A stretch of DNA of 64,000 bases from Amorphophallus konjac (lineage: Eukaryota > Streptophyta > Magnoliopsida > Alismatales > Araceae): assembly GCA_022559845.1 (NCBI GenBank), contig CM040125.1:327305829-327369828 (forward strand), written 5' to 3'. Below, one piece after another: positions 9,671-21,261 of the stretch. Every line of letters starts with the position of its first letter. Positions within the stretch are counted from its first letter, which is position 1. A program made the translations under genes and the position numbers. Below the pieces are notes generated by a model that worked only from the letters and a program-made list of their open reading frames with translations, was not told where the DNA came from and ran no database searches.

Positions 9671-12600
9671 CTAATAAAATCGATGCTCCACTGCCTCAAT
9701 CGTCTTGTTCCGACCAAAGTGGCCGACTAGACCTCCCTCATGTAGTTCCCACACTAAGAAATCTTGAACCGAAGTTCGGGGAACACATAGCCTGCTACCT
9801 CGAAAGAGGTAACCCTCCTGAAGCACATACTCATCAAGGTCTCTCGAGGGTCCGGCCTGGAGAGTGGTAAAAATCTGACCGAAGTCAGGACAATCAACAT
9901 AGGCCTCCTTCATCTTCTCTAACCCTATGACCTCGGCACTCATGGTGGTAAGCAAACATGCTCGCCGACTCAAGGCATCAGCCACCTTGTTCTCCACTCC
10001 AGCCTTATGTTTCAGCACAAAGGTGAACTGCTGGAGATACTCGACCCAACGACTATGACGCGAGTTAAGCTTCTTTTGCGAATGGAGGTACCTCAATGCC
10101 TCGTGGTCGGAGTATAGAACAAACTCCTGACGTAAAAGATAGTGCCTCCAATGCCTAAGAGCCTGAACAACTGCGTAGAATTCTTTATCATACGTGGAAT
10201 ATCGCAGTTTCGCGTCATTCAGCTTCTCGCTGAAATATGCGATCGGGTGGGACTCCTGACTCAAAACTCCTCCAATCCCAACACCCGATGCATCACAAGA
10301 GACCTCAAACACCTTTGAGAAATCAGGCAATCGAAGGATAGGTGTCTGGGTCATGCGCTCCTTGATGTCCTTGAAGGTGGCAGATGCGGCCTTCGTCCAT
10401 ACAAATGTGCCCTTTCGGATACAATCCGTGATAGGGGCAGTGATGGAGCTAAACCCGCAGATGAAGCGACGATAGAACGTCGCAAGGCCATGAAAGCTGC
10501 AGACATCATGAACCGTAAGGGGTTTCGGCCACTCAACAATGGCCTGGACCTTCTCCGGATCAGCGGAGACCCCAGTACTAGACACAATGAAACCCAAGAA
10601 GGTAAGCTGAGGTGTCATGAAGGCACACTTATGTGGGTTCGCAAACAGCTGCTCTCGCCGAAGAAGTAGACAGACCTGCCGTATGTGGTCTAAGTGGTCC
10701 CCTGTGGTGCGGCTATAGATAAGGATATCATCAAAATACACCACTACAAAGACTCCAATGAAAGGTCGAAGGACCTGAGTCATGAGCCGCATGAAAGTGC
10801 TAGGGGCATTGGTCAACCCAAAAGGCATGACCAACCACTCATATAGACCATCCTTGGTCTTAAATGCGGTCTTCCACTCATCACCTGGCTTAATCCTCAC
10901 CTGATGGTAGCCACTCTTAAGATCGATCTTCGAAAAGATAGTGGCACCTGCCATCATGTCCAGCATGTCATCAAGGCGGGGAATAGGGAACCTGTACTTC
11001 ACAGTGATCTTGTTGATGGCACGACTATCAATGCACATTCTCCACGTGCCATCCTTCTTCGGGGCGAGTAATGCGGGTACATCATATGCACTCATGCTGT
11101 CCCGAACAGACCCTCTCTGCACTAACTCATCGACCTGCCATTTAAGCTCGGCATGCTCCGTGGGACTCATGCGATAATGAGGAAGGTTGGGCAAAGAAGA
11201 GCCCGGAACAAGGTCGATGGCATGCTGAATATCCCGCATAGGTGGGAGTCCCTCGGGAAGCTCATCGGGAAAGACATCAGCATACTCCTGCAGAATGGGA
11301 ACAACCTCGGGTGGGAGCTCACCCTCGGAGTCTCGCTCCACCTCTCGGACCGTAATGGCAAACACCGGACAGCCCTGACTAAGCTCCTGCTCCATTTTTC
11401 GGGAGCTAATCATCATCAATTTCCTCGTCGAGGGCTCTCCTGGGCCAGAGGTAACGGTCATAGCCCTAGCTGGGGATGGGGTACTAGGCCCGAGAACGGA
11501 AGGCTTCGGAGTACTAGGGCCAGTAGGACCCCTGACTGATGGGCTCCTGGGCCGAACGGGTTGGAGGGTGACCCGCTGGCCAGCGTGGTCGAAGGTACAG
11601 GTGTTTGACCGGCCATGGAGCGTGGCATCCCGGTCGAATAACCACGGCCTACCAAGAATGATACTGCCCACTTCCATGGGGAGAACATCACACCAGATCT
11701 CGTCATGGTAGGAGTGGAGCTGCAGCGGGACCAAGCACCGCAGCCTGACCGAAATGGAAGTGGTATCCACCCATGATACCTGATAGGGGCAAGGGTGGTC
11801 TACGGGTGTGAGACCAAGACGAGTGACATCGTTCGTGGAGATTGCATTGATACAACTCCCGCTATCGATGACCACCTTGCAAATTTGCATTCCCAGCCTA
11901 CAGAATAGATGAAGGATAGTAGTCCGTCGCCAGTCATCACTGACCTGTGGCTGGGTGCGGATACATCTGACGACCCCCACGTGGGTATCGTCCGTATGCT
12001 GGGCATCATGGGCCTCACCTCCCATCTCATAGTACTCGTCAGCTAGTTCTTCATCGGCCTCATAGCTGACTAACTCGAGGCCCGTAGGGGTGGTATCCTC
12101 GGCCTGTGTGTCCCCAATGTGAAGAGATGGGCGGGTGGGACACTGGTTGGCGAAATGGCCAAACCCATTGCAGCGATAACACTGCTGCCGTGATCCACTA
12201 GGCTCCGCAATCATAGGTCCTTTACCTTTATCCTCCCGACGGATAGGAGGCATAGGCAACAAAGGACGTGCAGGAGGTGCGGGTGCCAGTGGACGGGCTA
12301 TGGGTGGGGCTGTAAGATGCTGGGGACGAGGAAGGTCCCTCGGGGGTGGAGGATGAGGCCTAGGAGCAAACGGCTCGGGACGAGTGGGCTCCTGAGGTCG
12401 AGCCATGGGGGCCCTCGGATACGTGCCAGATGAGCCACGGGGCTCGACACTACGAAGGGGAAAAGAGCCCAACCGATGGGGTGACTCGAACTCGGCCTCG
12501 AATTGCTCCAATTCGAGAGCTATCTGATATGCCTGCTCCAAAGTGGTTGCATTGCAGCGAAAGAGCTCATATTGATAATTGGGCCACAAACCCCTTCGAA

Positions 12601-12868
12601 AGCGGGATATAGTCATAGTGCTCTCTTCCGTGACCCCACACCGTAAGTAATACTCATTGAACTCGGCGGTGTACTCGGTCACGGATCGGTTCCCTTGGGA
12701 GATGCTTTGCCACTTGTCTATGAGACGTTGGCGATATGAGGCGGGAAGGTACTTCTCCCTCAACTTGGTTTTCATATCATCCCAAGTACCGATCTGGGGT
12801 TGACGTCGCTGGTTGAGCAGGCTCTCCACATTGATCCAATAAGTTTGGGCCTGCCCTTCCAGCTTCAT
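9671..12868 (-). CDS. Element A Gag C-terminus, protease, RT and RNase H
   Basis: A 1065-codon open stretch of the broken polyprotein. In order: Gag capsid end; CCHC zinc knuckle CYRCNGFGHFANQC (around 12140-12185); aspartic protease with the IDSGS active site; reverse transcriptase with YFDDIL (FDD codons at 10727-10735); RNase H with the CDAS and DKEFYAVV motifs; and the start of the integrase zinc finger, ended by TAG where B has Trp. The RT and protease active sites look complete. No start of its own: the listed start is the first Met after the TGA at 12887. Confidence 0.9.
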   Translation of the reverse strand: MKLEGQAQTYWINVESLLNQRRQPQIGTWDDMKTKLREKYLPASYRQRLIDKWQSISQGNRSVTEYTAEFNEYYLRCGVTEESTMTISRFRRGLWPNYQYELFRCNATTLEQAYQIALELEQFEAEFESPHRLGSFPLRSVEPRGSSGTYPRAPMARPQEPTRPEPFAPRPHPPPPRDLPRPQHLTAPPIARPLAPAPPARPLLPMPPIRREDKGKGPMIAEPSGSRQQCYRCNGFGHFANQCPTRPSLHIGDTQAEDTTPTGLELVSYEADEELADEYYEMGGEAHDAQHTDDTHVGVVRCIRTQPQVSDDWRRTTILHLFCRLGMQICKVVIDSGSCINAISTNDVTRLGLTPVDHPCPYQVSWVDTTSISVRLRCLVPLQLHSYHDEIWCDVLPMEVGSIILGRPWLFDRDATLHGRSNTCTFDHAGQRVTLQPVRPRSPSVRGPTGPSTPKPSVLGPSTPSPARAMTVTSGPGEPSTRKLMMISSRKMEQELSQGCPVFAITVREVERDSEGELPPEVVPILQEYADVFPDELPEGLPPMRDIQHAIDLVPGSSLPNLPHYRMSPTEHAELKWQVDELVQRGSVRDSMSAYDVPALLAPKKDGTWRMCIDSRAINKITVKYRFPIPRLDDMLDMMAGATIFSKIDLKSGYHQVRIKPGDEWKTAFKTKDGLYEWLVMPFGLTNAPSTFMRLMTQVLRPFIGVFVVVYFDDILIYSRTTGDHLDHIRQVCLLLRREQLFANPHKCAFMTPQLTFLGFIVSSTGVSADPEKVQAIVEWPKPLTVHDVCSFHGLATFYRRFICGFSSITAPITDCIRKGTFVWTKAASATFKDIKERMTQTPILRLPDFSKVFEVSCDASGVGIGGVLSQESHPIAYFSEKLNDAKLRYSTYDKEFYAVVQALRHWRHYLLRQEFVLYSDHEALRYLHSQKKLNSRHSRWVEYLQQFTFVLKHKAGVENKVADALSRRACLLTTMSAEVIGLEKMKEAYVDCPDFGQIFTTLQAGPSRDLDEYVLQEGYLFRGSRLCVPRTSVQDFLVWELHEGGLVGHFGRNKTIEAVEHRFY

Positions 12869-12886
12869 CTTTGCGTATCGGACTCT

Positions 12887-13469
12887 TCAGTGGTCCGTCA
12901 TCTCAAACCACTCGAAGTACCGGTCCATGCCGGCCTCCCAATCTAAATACACCCTAGGGTCCAAGGACTCGCTAAAAGTGGGAGGGTCCGCACGCACACC
13001 CCTAAGAATGCGGTCGTCATCCTCGTCATCACGATTCCGTCGTTGATGACGATGACCGTTACCCCCTTGATCATTATCAGATGCATAATCATTCACCACA
13101 TGCACCTGTTGAACCCCAACATTCTCCACTTGAGCCATTGGCACAGCGGGTTGCTGCACCGGCTCTAGTTGGCCATTCGTCGGCTCGGGATGCGCCGCTA
13201 CTGGGCCCCTCTCTAGGATGGCAATCCTTCCAACTAAGCCCTGGATGGACTGATCCGAACTCTCGGCCCGATCCTCGAGGGCTTTCATCTGCCCTTCTAG
13301 ACGCGTTCCTATGCCATCCATAGCGTACTAAGGCCATCCATACGCGTGTCAAGACGTTCCATAATGGCTCGGAACATCTCGGCCGTCGAGGACTCATAGG
13401 AGCTACGGGCCCGGGAGTCCGCCATAGGTGGTGGTGGCGAGTATTGGGTACCTCGACGGGTGGGCATGC
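12887..13469 (-). pseudogene. Element A Gag N-terminal part
   Basis: Begins MPTRRGTQYSPPPP, then a Met/Arg/Asp-rich helical stretch and an acidic linker before the capsid-like domain (DPRVYLDWE, YFEWFEMTDH). It is frameshifted near 13320 and ends at a CGA-to-TGA stop at 12887. Homologous to B 61519-62148. Confidence 0.85.
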
Positions 13470-13762
13470 AAAGACACACGACCTAGAAGACACTGACTAA
13501 TGCAAACACCCACTAGATGATGCACTTAGACCTAACCAATATCCGGTACGAGGCGGAGATAAGCGATCCGAAGATCACTCGCGCAAGTACGCTACCCTCC
13601 CGATAGGCATAACCTAATGTTCGGGCAACGCCTTTTAATATACCGAGCTATTGGGTGAAATGCATTTTGAAAACACATTTTTTGTTGTTGTTTTGAAATG
13701 ATGATCCTAGACTCGACTTATACTATGCAAGACATATGCAACGACTACCCTAGACTCGACTC

Positions 13763-13774
13763 GCTCTGATACCA
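13763..13774 (-). other. Element A primer-binding site (tRNA-iMet)
   Basis: TGGTATCAGAGC on the - strand, 3 nt after the LTR end at 13778. Standard for chromoviruses. Confidence 0.9.
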
Positions 13775-13777
13775 AAC

Positions 13778-16034
13778 TGATGCGGGATGGACACGGGAGA
13801 CAACACTATATGGTGCCACCCTCGGACTCTAGATGAAGACACGACCAGCAACACACACCCGGGAGACACTAAGCCCGACACTACGAGCTCCTAGTGGCGA
13901 AACGTCGCTAACAGAAGTGGAAGCTCACTCGTCGTCCCAAGCGAGGGAAAGCGCGGACCGTGCGCGGTTAAGGAACCGGCGGAGGTCAAGGGTAGTCCGA
14001 CTCAACTTCTGGACTCGGATCGAGTCGCGGGACGGTCACTCTCACACTCACAGCGGTGACATGAACACACGGGCTAGTACCTATCGCTCTCGGCAGCGGC
14101 AAAAGACCATATACTAAACTAGCAAGCGAATGCCGAGAAGTTGAGACCTTTACCTCCACGCACCCGGCGTGGCGAAGATAACCCCGGCCGAATTACAGAC
14201 TCCCAGTTAACAATGATTACAGCAATACACTAAGTCGACCCACTCCACGCAGGGAGGTAAAAGGTCACATGTGGGGTCCAGGAATCACGCAACTCGGGTT
14301 GACGGGCAGCATCCTGATGTCGCCCTGCGGTGCCGAACTCCTCGTTTTCGTGCTTTCCGAACGGCGGCTTCTACGGGCCCGCGGGGCCCACGGACGGCGC
14401 TGTCCTCCGGATCTATGAGGGTGGGACCCACTATGATGGGGACCCCTGGTGGCGCGCCTCCACGGACGGCGGTCGGCCGGGAACATCGATCGGGGGTCGA
14501 TCGGCCCCGATTTCCCAACTCTTGAACTAATAACCCACGGATTTTGGTTGCTGTCTTCCGGCGCGCGCTCCGGCGAAAACAGCCGCTGCGGTCAATCCCG
14601 ACGTCGGATCGGGACACATGAGCTATCGTTGGAAAGCTCTCTTCAAATGCTTCAATCTAGACGTAAAGAGATCTACTGGATCTGGCCGGATCTAGGCTTT
14701 AATGAATTTACAAGTCCCTGTTGTACAGTAACCGAAATCTCAGATCTGCAGGGCACTTGTCTGAGAACCACCGTTGACCGCCTAGTAAACCTCCGATTCA
14801 GCTCTTGAGCTCTTCTTAGGAGTTGTAGGGAATCAAACCACAGAACTGGGACTATGTTTAGAATTTTTTTCGGAGGTGGATGCGATTTGTTTGTATTTTT
14901 GGGGTGACTGGTGGTCGAATCTGGGAACAGGTGGACAGAACTATAGATGGGTCTGAGAATGATTTTTAGAAAATATGAGATGGGCGAATAAAAAATTGGT
15001 AAAAATTTTGGATGAAGGGGTGGATGGATGGAACCCCCAGTAAAATTGGGCGAACCAACAGAAATCAAAAAGTGGATCTAAGACATGAAACTCAGGACGG
15101 AGGTGAACCTAGATAGAATTCTGGCAGAACCAAAATGAAAGAGTAGACGAAAATCAAAAATTAGGAAAAGTGATCTGAAGGCTGGCCTGATTTTTGTGGG
15201 TGGAGAGGAACATCCCAGGAACAACTCCTCCAAATTTGGTAGCCAAATGAGCTCGGGGAAGACCTGTGAATTTCGAACAAGCTGCTGTGATACTGCGCAG
15301 GCAGAACTCCGTTGATGGCGTTGGCGGTACGGTAGCGGCTCGTGGCGGCGGCGGCGATCGTCGGAACTGATACACGAGGAGTCACACCTCAGAATGGAAG
15401 CATTCACAGCATCCAAGGGGGAGAGGGAGAGGAGAAGGGGGCGCACCAAGCTGGAGCTCCAAGAATTACTTTGATTCAAATGGCATTAATTCTCCAAAAT
15501 GAAAAATACAAGTTTAAATAGGTTACATCTCACATCCATCCACAACCGTAGGATCTAGGGGAGGGGAATAGATGGCTGGGATTGAGTGTGATCAACACAC
15601 AAAATTTACAATAAAAAAACAAGGGGAGGGGCGCACCATTGACTAGAGGGAACAAGCTTGACATGGTAGGTGGGGTGGGTGGCCAAAATGTGGGCTTTCC
15701 AAGCCACTTGTCCCCCACTTGGCCCACCCTTCTAGAAGCCTCCATGTGGAAGGTTGACTGACCCCACATGGGACCCTAGGCTGAGGTGGCTCAATGGGAT
15801 GGGGCCTGGGGGGCCCGTGGGGCCCACGGGGTCCAAATTGCACATAAGCCCCTCTTACAATCAAAATAGCAAACCGAATACAACGAAATAAACACAAATT
15901 ACACGCACATAAAGGCTAACTAAATATGATAAATGGGGAGGCTCAAGGCGGAGTATCCAGGCTGTCTCCGAGCCAGATGGACGCTGAGGTGGCTCGGCGT
16001 GTCGCGCCGCTCAACTGCTCGGGTGTCCGCACCA
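13778..16034 (-). repeat. 5' LTR of element A
   Basis: 2257 bp. Same as 3590-5873 apart from scattered changes and a 32-bp deletion between two GGTGGCTCG repeats (present at 5795-5803 and 5827-5835 in the other copy). Element B keeps the undeleted form, so the loss happened in this LTR. Confidence 0.9.
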
Positions 16035-16054
16035 CTGCGTCCCCCTTCTTGTAA

Positions 16055-16086
16055 TACTAATTGTGCTATTTTTTTTTCAAACGTAG
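16055..16086 (+). promoter_or_regulatory. Predicted 3' splice site in the Tat leader
   Basis: A perfect branch-point consensus TACTAAT (16055-16061), a run of nine or more T and an AG at 16085-16086 lie 25 bp before the first ATG of the polyprotein frame. The donor is not certain; candidates lie in the transcribed LTR or at the PBS. The junction of element A is within this predicted intron. Confidence 0.5.
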
Positions 16087-16110
16087 GAAAATCACACTTT
16101 GACACCAAGG

Positions 16111-17340
16111 ATGGCGACCACTTTCGGTTCCTAGCCCGTCGAGAGCCACTACCTCGCCATCCCCCTCAACGTCGGGAGCTTTCCTCCCATAGTCGGCTTC
16201 CCCAACTTCCTTGGGGTGGCCTTCGTCAACATACTAGACGTGGAGGTGTCCGACAAGCCCAAGACCAACGCTCCCACCCAGGGAGTTACTGAAGCTGTTG
16301 CCGACCGAGCTCTGGCCAGAAACAACAACACCATCCCGACTGGGGTGCTAAGCTGCAACGTGCACCACGTGCACTAGGCTGTCGGCCCACCTCACCAGGG
16401 ATCGGCGTCTCACCAAAGGAGGCTTCGAAGAAACAATGCTGGCGCTACCCCGGGGCACCGAATCTCCAGCTCTGGGAAACCCATGACCGTCGACAGCGTC
16501 CGGGTCCACCTTAATGGGCAGAGGTCTGCAGTGATTTTAGATCGCATCGTACCAACTGTTCCAGTCCGCAACTCCTTCCAAGGGATGGAGAAGATGAAAG
16601 AGAAGGTGCTGCTCGCCGTCCCGACCGTAGCACCGAAGAACACGCCGGATCACAAGCCGGCTAAGCTCAAGCAAGTCTGGATCCCCAAGGAAGCCCAGAG
16701 CAATACACTCGCCCAAGCAGGGCCCAGCTGCATCCGCCCGAGAGGGGCCCGACGAGATGTAAGGGTCGAAGTGACGCATCCGATCTACCAGCCGACGTCT
16801 GCTACATCGACACCGCCATAAAATATCCGCCGCCAGCACCACGGGCATCAACATCAAGCTGCCCGCCTAAGGCCAGCGGATTACACTTCTGTTGCTGCCA
16901 TCCGCACGCAATCACCGGCTTCTCCCCCTGACCAGGAGTGGGAAGGGGTAGAGCAAGCCATGAGGAATTACCTCGGAGGCCTGGGGAGCACCCCTTCGGG
17001 TCGCCAAAGACTACTGGGGGCAATGGCCTCCACCTTCCAATAGGAATAGACCCGACCTGTGTCCAGCGCAGAATCGAGGAACCACTCTGAGGAGCTCCGT
17101 CAGTCCCCTTTGCGGGAGGAAGCGGAGCCCCGAAGATCGGTCTTTGATAGACTAGTGTTCCCAGGCAGGCCGTCGAGGAGGATGGCAAGAAGAAATAGGA
17201 ATTGGAGAGTCTACACCTGTAACATGGCAGGAGTGTTTGGTCGGTATGGAGTTCTACCTACCGACCCCAAAGAGGTGGCCAGACTCGCTGTAAGACCTGG
17301 TCCCCTTACCAGAAGAGGGAGAGCGGCAAGCGAAGTGGCG
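16111..17340 (+). pseudogene. Tat leader protein of unknown function
   Basis: About 410 codons upstream of recognisable Gag, in the same frame and containing five internal stops (16132, 16375, 16819, 17041, 17047), with another at 17341. The first 90 residues look folded (hydrophobic, with PLNVGSFPPIVGFPNFLG). The middle is basic and Ser/Gln-rich, and the end is Arg-rich. I do not recognise a family. Ogre-type Tat elements have an extra ORF before gag; here a comparable region is joined to gag in frame. ATG 16111 is chosen as the first Met after the splice-acceptor-like signal. Confidence 0.6.
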
Positions 17341-17343
17341 TAG

Positions 17344-18957
17344 GTGGGCGCTGAAGAGACCTTCTATGAAGAAGCCTCCGCAGCTTTGGCCGCCAATGTC
17401 ATCACTACCGGCTGCACCAGCGTTGGGCCGTCTACATCATCGGAAGAGACGCCGGCTGACGAAACAAGGGATACTCTTAGTCTCCCCATGAATGACCCCG
17501 CGATGTTGTACATGGTACAACAGTACCAGCGGGAGATTGAACTGTTGAAGAAGCAGCTGAACGAGAGGAATGCACAACCATCGACATCCGGGCAGACCAA
17601 GGCTTTGATCGAAGCGCCCAGGGGCAACAGGCAATCTTACGAAGCACCTCCGCAGGGGGCAGCACCTTCGCTGATACCCGGCTACGCTGGGGGCATGCCC
17701 CTGCAATAGGTACAACACACAGCACCAGCTCCGCCTCCCGTTTTGTCCTTCCAAGGGTCCCCTATGGCCCCACAGGCGACAATGCTGACTACTCCAAGGG
17801 CACAGCCTGCCCACTTTTACCCAAATCCGGTCGACCCCACAGCGGTCAGCCAGTTGATGCTTGAACAGATGATCGACATGAAGCTGGCGGAGAGGGGTGA
17901 TGGTGATCAAACGCCGTTTGACGTCTACCGAGTGCCCTACCCGGCCCATTATGCCACCAAGAAACTGCCGGTCGACATCACCAAGCCATCGAAATTTGAA
18001 AATTTCAACGGGCATAGGTCTCCCAGGGAGCACATTGCCTATTATGTGAATGTCATGGGAGATATGGCTACTGATGAGGCTTATCTCCTCAAATTCTTCG
18101 GCTCAACACTCACTGGGCTTGCCTTTGAATAGTACTCGAGCTTGTCCGCTGGGTCTATCATTGACTGGCCCGATATGCAGAAAAAGTTTAAAGAACGATT
18201 TTATATTGCTGAACGGGAGGCCACTATGGCAGAGCTCTATGCCACGAGGTAGAGGAATGATGAGTCGGCACTCGACTACATTAAAAGATGGAGGAACCTC
18301 AGTATGAGGTGCAGGCGTCCCCCACATCAGGAGGACGCAGTGTAGATCTGCAAACAGAACCTGAAGAAAGAAATCCTAGAAAGGATGATCGGCACCGAGG
18401 TCAAGACATTTGACTGCTTGAACAATATAGTGGCTGAGATTGAGGCCTTCCTTGCCCGGTACTCTTCCACTCCGGCCGCGTCAACCCAGAGGGCTAGGCA
18501 GGCCGAGAAGAAGGTAGTTCCCCCAGATGTTCATGCACTAGATTTCCAGACCTTTGAGAAACAAAAGGAAAAAGCTAAAGGGGCTGCCAACCCTCCCCCG
18601 CCTAGACCCACGGAACAGAGGGAAGGTCCCTCGCTGAGAGAGAAAATGAGAAGTAAGCTATACTCTTTCTCCCAAGACAAGTCTAGGCTCCTGTTCGAGT
18701 GGGCAACCAGCTACAATAAAATCACATTGCTAGAACCGAAGAGGCCCGGTGACCTGAAAAAGAAGGATGACCCGTGCTTCTACCAGTACCACCAGATGCT
18801 CGGGCATACCATTGAAGACTACTACGTCTTCAAGGACGTCATTGAGTCCTTAATCAAGAATGGAGAGCTGGACATGGGGGAGCACAAAGTAGACCCTCCA
18901 CAGCCACATGAGCTACCCAGCTTGGCTCCCACCGTCAACATGGTGTCATTATACTAG
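17344..18957 (+). pseudogene. gag: Tat Gag region
   Basis: A coiled-coil segment (QREIELLKKQLNER, about 17520-17570) precedes the retrotransposon Gag domain (FENFNGHRSPREHIAYYV, near 17990; KKFKERFYIAE, near 18185; DYIKRWRNLSMRC, near 18275). The C-terminal module around 18760-18860 reads CFYQYHQMLGHTIEDYYVFK, the degenerate Cys/His motif of Tat Gag in place of a classical zinc knuckle. Stops at 17707, 18130, 18250, 18343 and 18955. Confidence 0.85.
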
Positions 18958-19800
18958 GAGTTGCCTGAAGAATGGGCGGAGGTCAGCACCCGCGTCACCT
19001 ATGAAGCTTTTGTTGCGGGACCCACTCAAGACCAAGGGGGCTGGCAAGCCATGCCTAAGAAGAACAGAAGAAGACGGGCCTTTCGGCCCACCCCAGAAGT
19101 TCATGTGAGAGGCGTGACACCCCGGCCAACACCACCACCAGTGAACCCCATCTGGCATGACACAGCCCCTCGGCTAGTCATGAGGCGGTCGACTCACAAT
19201 AAAAAGAAGCACATCCCGATGCGGATGCACAAAGAGACCAGCCCGATGGTTGAAAGACTCCAGGCTATTATTGATGGGCTTGAAGACTATAAACAACCTG
19301 AAATCCAGCCCGTGAAACTGAAAGAGTATGTCCCGTGGGAGGAGTTCGAGTCACTCAAACTGGCTCCAGAAGCGGAAGCTGAGGCAGAAAAAGAACCTCC
19401 CCTGTGGGGTGAACTTCCCCAGGAGCAGCCACCGGCCATTGCAGAAAAGAAGAAAAAGAAAAGAAGGCCCAGGAATAAGAAGAAAAAGGAGGTCATCGTT
19501 GCCTGCAATACCCTCTCGGCACTGTTTGACACCGCCCTCTCCTTGGAAGAAAAAGAAGAAGAGCTACCCTATGAACCATCGGAGGCGAATCAAGCTGAAA
19601 CATCCACTTCCCAACACGCCACCTGGTAGGGAAGGAAGTGGGGACGCCCTCCTTAGGCTGACCATAACATCATGCTCAGAGGAGAATAGCCATACCAAGT
19701 CCCCGAGCCCAAGGTTCGAGGCACAGAGATCCCTCCTCCATCGGGTCTCTATCTCGAGGGATCTCAAGGCTGGGGCACTCCCTCATTCACTAAATTCCTG
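18958..19800 (+). pseudogene. Tat Gag-protease linker, Lys/Glu-rich
   Basis: In-frame low-complexity stretch with a Lys-rich run (about 19440-19490) and acidic runs, followed by three TAG codons within 61 nt (19627, 19654, 19687). The residues after them fit a continuing reading frame. No domain recognised. Confidence 0.6.
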
Positions 19801-21261
19801 TTGGCCCGGACGGAGAGGCAGGCACCCCCCCAAGGGTCCGGGTCCACCAAAGAAGTAAGCAGCCTCCCGGCTCCACCAGCGGCAACCCCTCCTTGGCCAG
19901 GGGAGGAATTTGACGGCGTCCCGAACCTTGCCGAATTCATGCAAGAAAAGGGGGAAGCCCGGCAGGCCGCACAGGCTCAACAGGCCGCATCAGAACCAGC
20001 AAAGGAGACACCCTCTGATCCAGCACCCCGGGTCCAAGGTGGGGGTAGGCGTAGCAAGGCCGAGGAGATGAAGCTACTCGAGCTGCGGGCTGTCGACCGA
20101 ATAGTTAGACATCTCAAGAAGATCCCGACCCGATTCACTGTCTGGGAGATGTTGTCCTTAGATGAAGAAACACGGAAAGCCATTGTTGCCGCACTCCAGA
20201 TGCCAGCACAACTCGAAGCTTGCCTCGCGGAGGTGTCACCCAAAGTGGCTGTGGCCTTTACAAAGGATGACATGCTTCTACCCACCTACAGTCATAATAG
20301 GCCTCTCTACATGAAGGGGCATCTGAATGGGCAGCCTATCAACAGGGTCCTGATCGACCCAGGAGCAGCAGTGAACATACTTCCCTACCGGGTGTACCAG
20401 AAACACTACTTTGATGTACACCTGGTCGAGGTCAGGAACGTCAAGATTGCTGGTTTCAACCGGAAATGCGAGGTACCCATGGGGGTCGCAGAATTCAACC
20501 TGACCTTTGAGGACTTCACCACCAAGGTCTCGTTCCACGTCATCAACTCCAACACCTCCTACAAGGCGTTGCTCGGCCGGCCTTGGCTATACCAGAATAG
20601 GGTGGTGCCTTCCACCCTGCACCAATGCATCAAGTACCCTTGCGAGGGGAAAGAAGTCAGAATCTTCACCGATCTCCACCCGTTCGAGGTGTTTGAGTGT
20701 CATTTGTCAGATGCCAATCTGTACTTAGAGAAGGCGAAGCAAGCTCCTCAAGTCACCCAAGACAGAGGAAAGAAGAAGGTGGAGTCAGGTGGTTGGTTTC
20801 CTCCACCGCCCCCAGGCTATGTGGCTCCCCCACATGTACCGTTCATTACAGAAGAAGGAGGGGTATTCAAGGCAACTCCCCTCACCATCTATTCTACACC
20901 GGGGCTGCCCTGCCTCGAAGACCTACTAGAGGATGTTAGAGTCCTGCCAGGGATCATCAAGCCCGTAGCAGAAGTCGACTGCCAAGCAGGCGAACAACTG
21001 AGAATTTTTGAGGTGCCTAACCCTGAAGGGCCGCCCACTATCTTCTATGTGGCCGGGGAAAAATCAATCAGAGGATATGATGATTGCCGACTCCCTGATG
21101 AACTGCATGACCCACACGTCCCTATCTTGGGACTTCCTCACATGACTGACCGGGCAGCCGAGGTGGTTAGAAAACAAAGGATCCCCCTTTATCAACCCTC
21201 CAACCGGAAGGAAATGTTCGAAAGGATGTGGAACCCACCGAACCTGGATCGTAGGCTACTG
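19801..21261 (+). CDS. Tat protease region
   Basis: The longest uninterrupted stretch of the Tat frame (487 codons). A helical segment (LELRAVDRIVRHLKKIPTRF, near 20075) precedes the retropepsin-like domain with active-site LIDPGAAVNILP; the catalytic Asp codon is 20356-20358. The later motif LLGRPWLY (near 20570) is typical of Tat/Ogre proteases. Pro after Asp (DPG rather than DSG or DTG) is unusual and could be a mutation. After the protease come a Pro-rich segment (PPPPPGYVAPPHVPF) and a region leading to TAA at 21262. No own start codon is implied. Confidence 0.85.

Larger units (their letters stand above)
5750..13469 (-). pseudogene. gag-pol: Element A gag-pol polyprotein (broken)
   Basis: One polyprotein frame runs from ATG at 13469 (protein starting MPTRRGTQ, shared with elements B and C) to a stop at 5750 inside the LTR. 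Lesions: a 1-bp deletion near 13320 relative to B; TGA at 12887-12889 where B has CGA; TAG at 9671-9673 where B has TGG; TAG at 9260-9262 where B has CAG; and the S1 solo LTR inserted in the integrase/chromodomain coding part at 6040-8554. Domain order is Gag, zinc knuckle, protease, RT, RNase H, integrase, chromodomain, which is the Gypsy order. Confidence 0.92.
3590..16034 (-). mobile_element. Element A: full-length chromovirus LTR retrotransposon
   Basis: Two LTRs (3590-5873 and 13778-16034) with TG...CA termini, a Met-type PBS, a PPT, gag-pol order and a 5-bp TSD define a complete element on the - strand. Net length is about 9.9 kb after removing the solo LTR S1 (6040-8554 plus TSD). It sits only about 60 bp downstream of the host PBS. 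LTRs are very similar to each other by eye, so it is much younger than its host. The coding region carries one frameshift, three premature stops and the S1 insertion, so this copy is inactive. Integrase tail and chromodomain resemble the CRM/Galadriel chromovirus group; the clade is my reading, not computed. Confidence 0.93.

Noticed and set aside
10351..10587. Frames on the opposite or other phases within element A and B pol (also 9057-9251, 10941-11539, 59833-60321)
   Set aside because: Shadows of the conserved polyprotein frame.
16055..16061. Leader intron donor assigned at the PBS (GGTGGGACC)
   Set aside because: Only weakly donor-like; splicing there would remove part of the PBS, and other donors in the transcribed LTR are equally possible, so no intron start is annotated.
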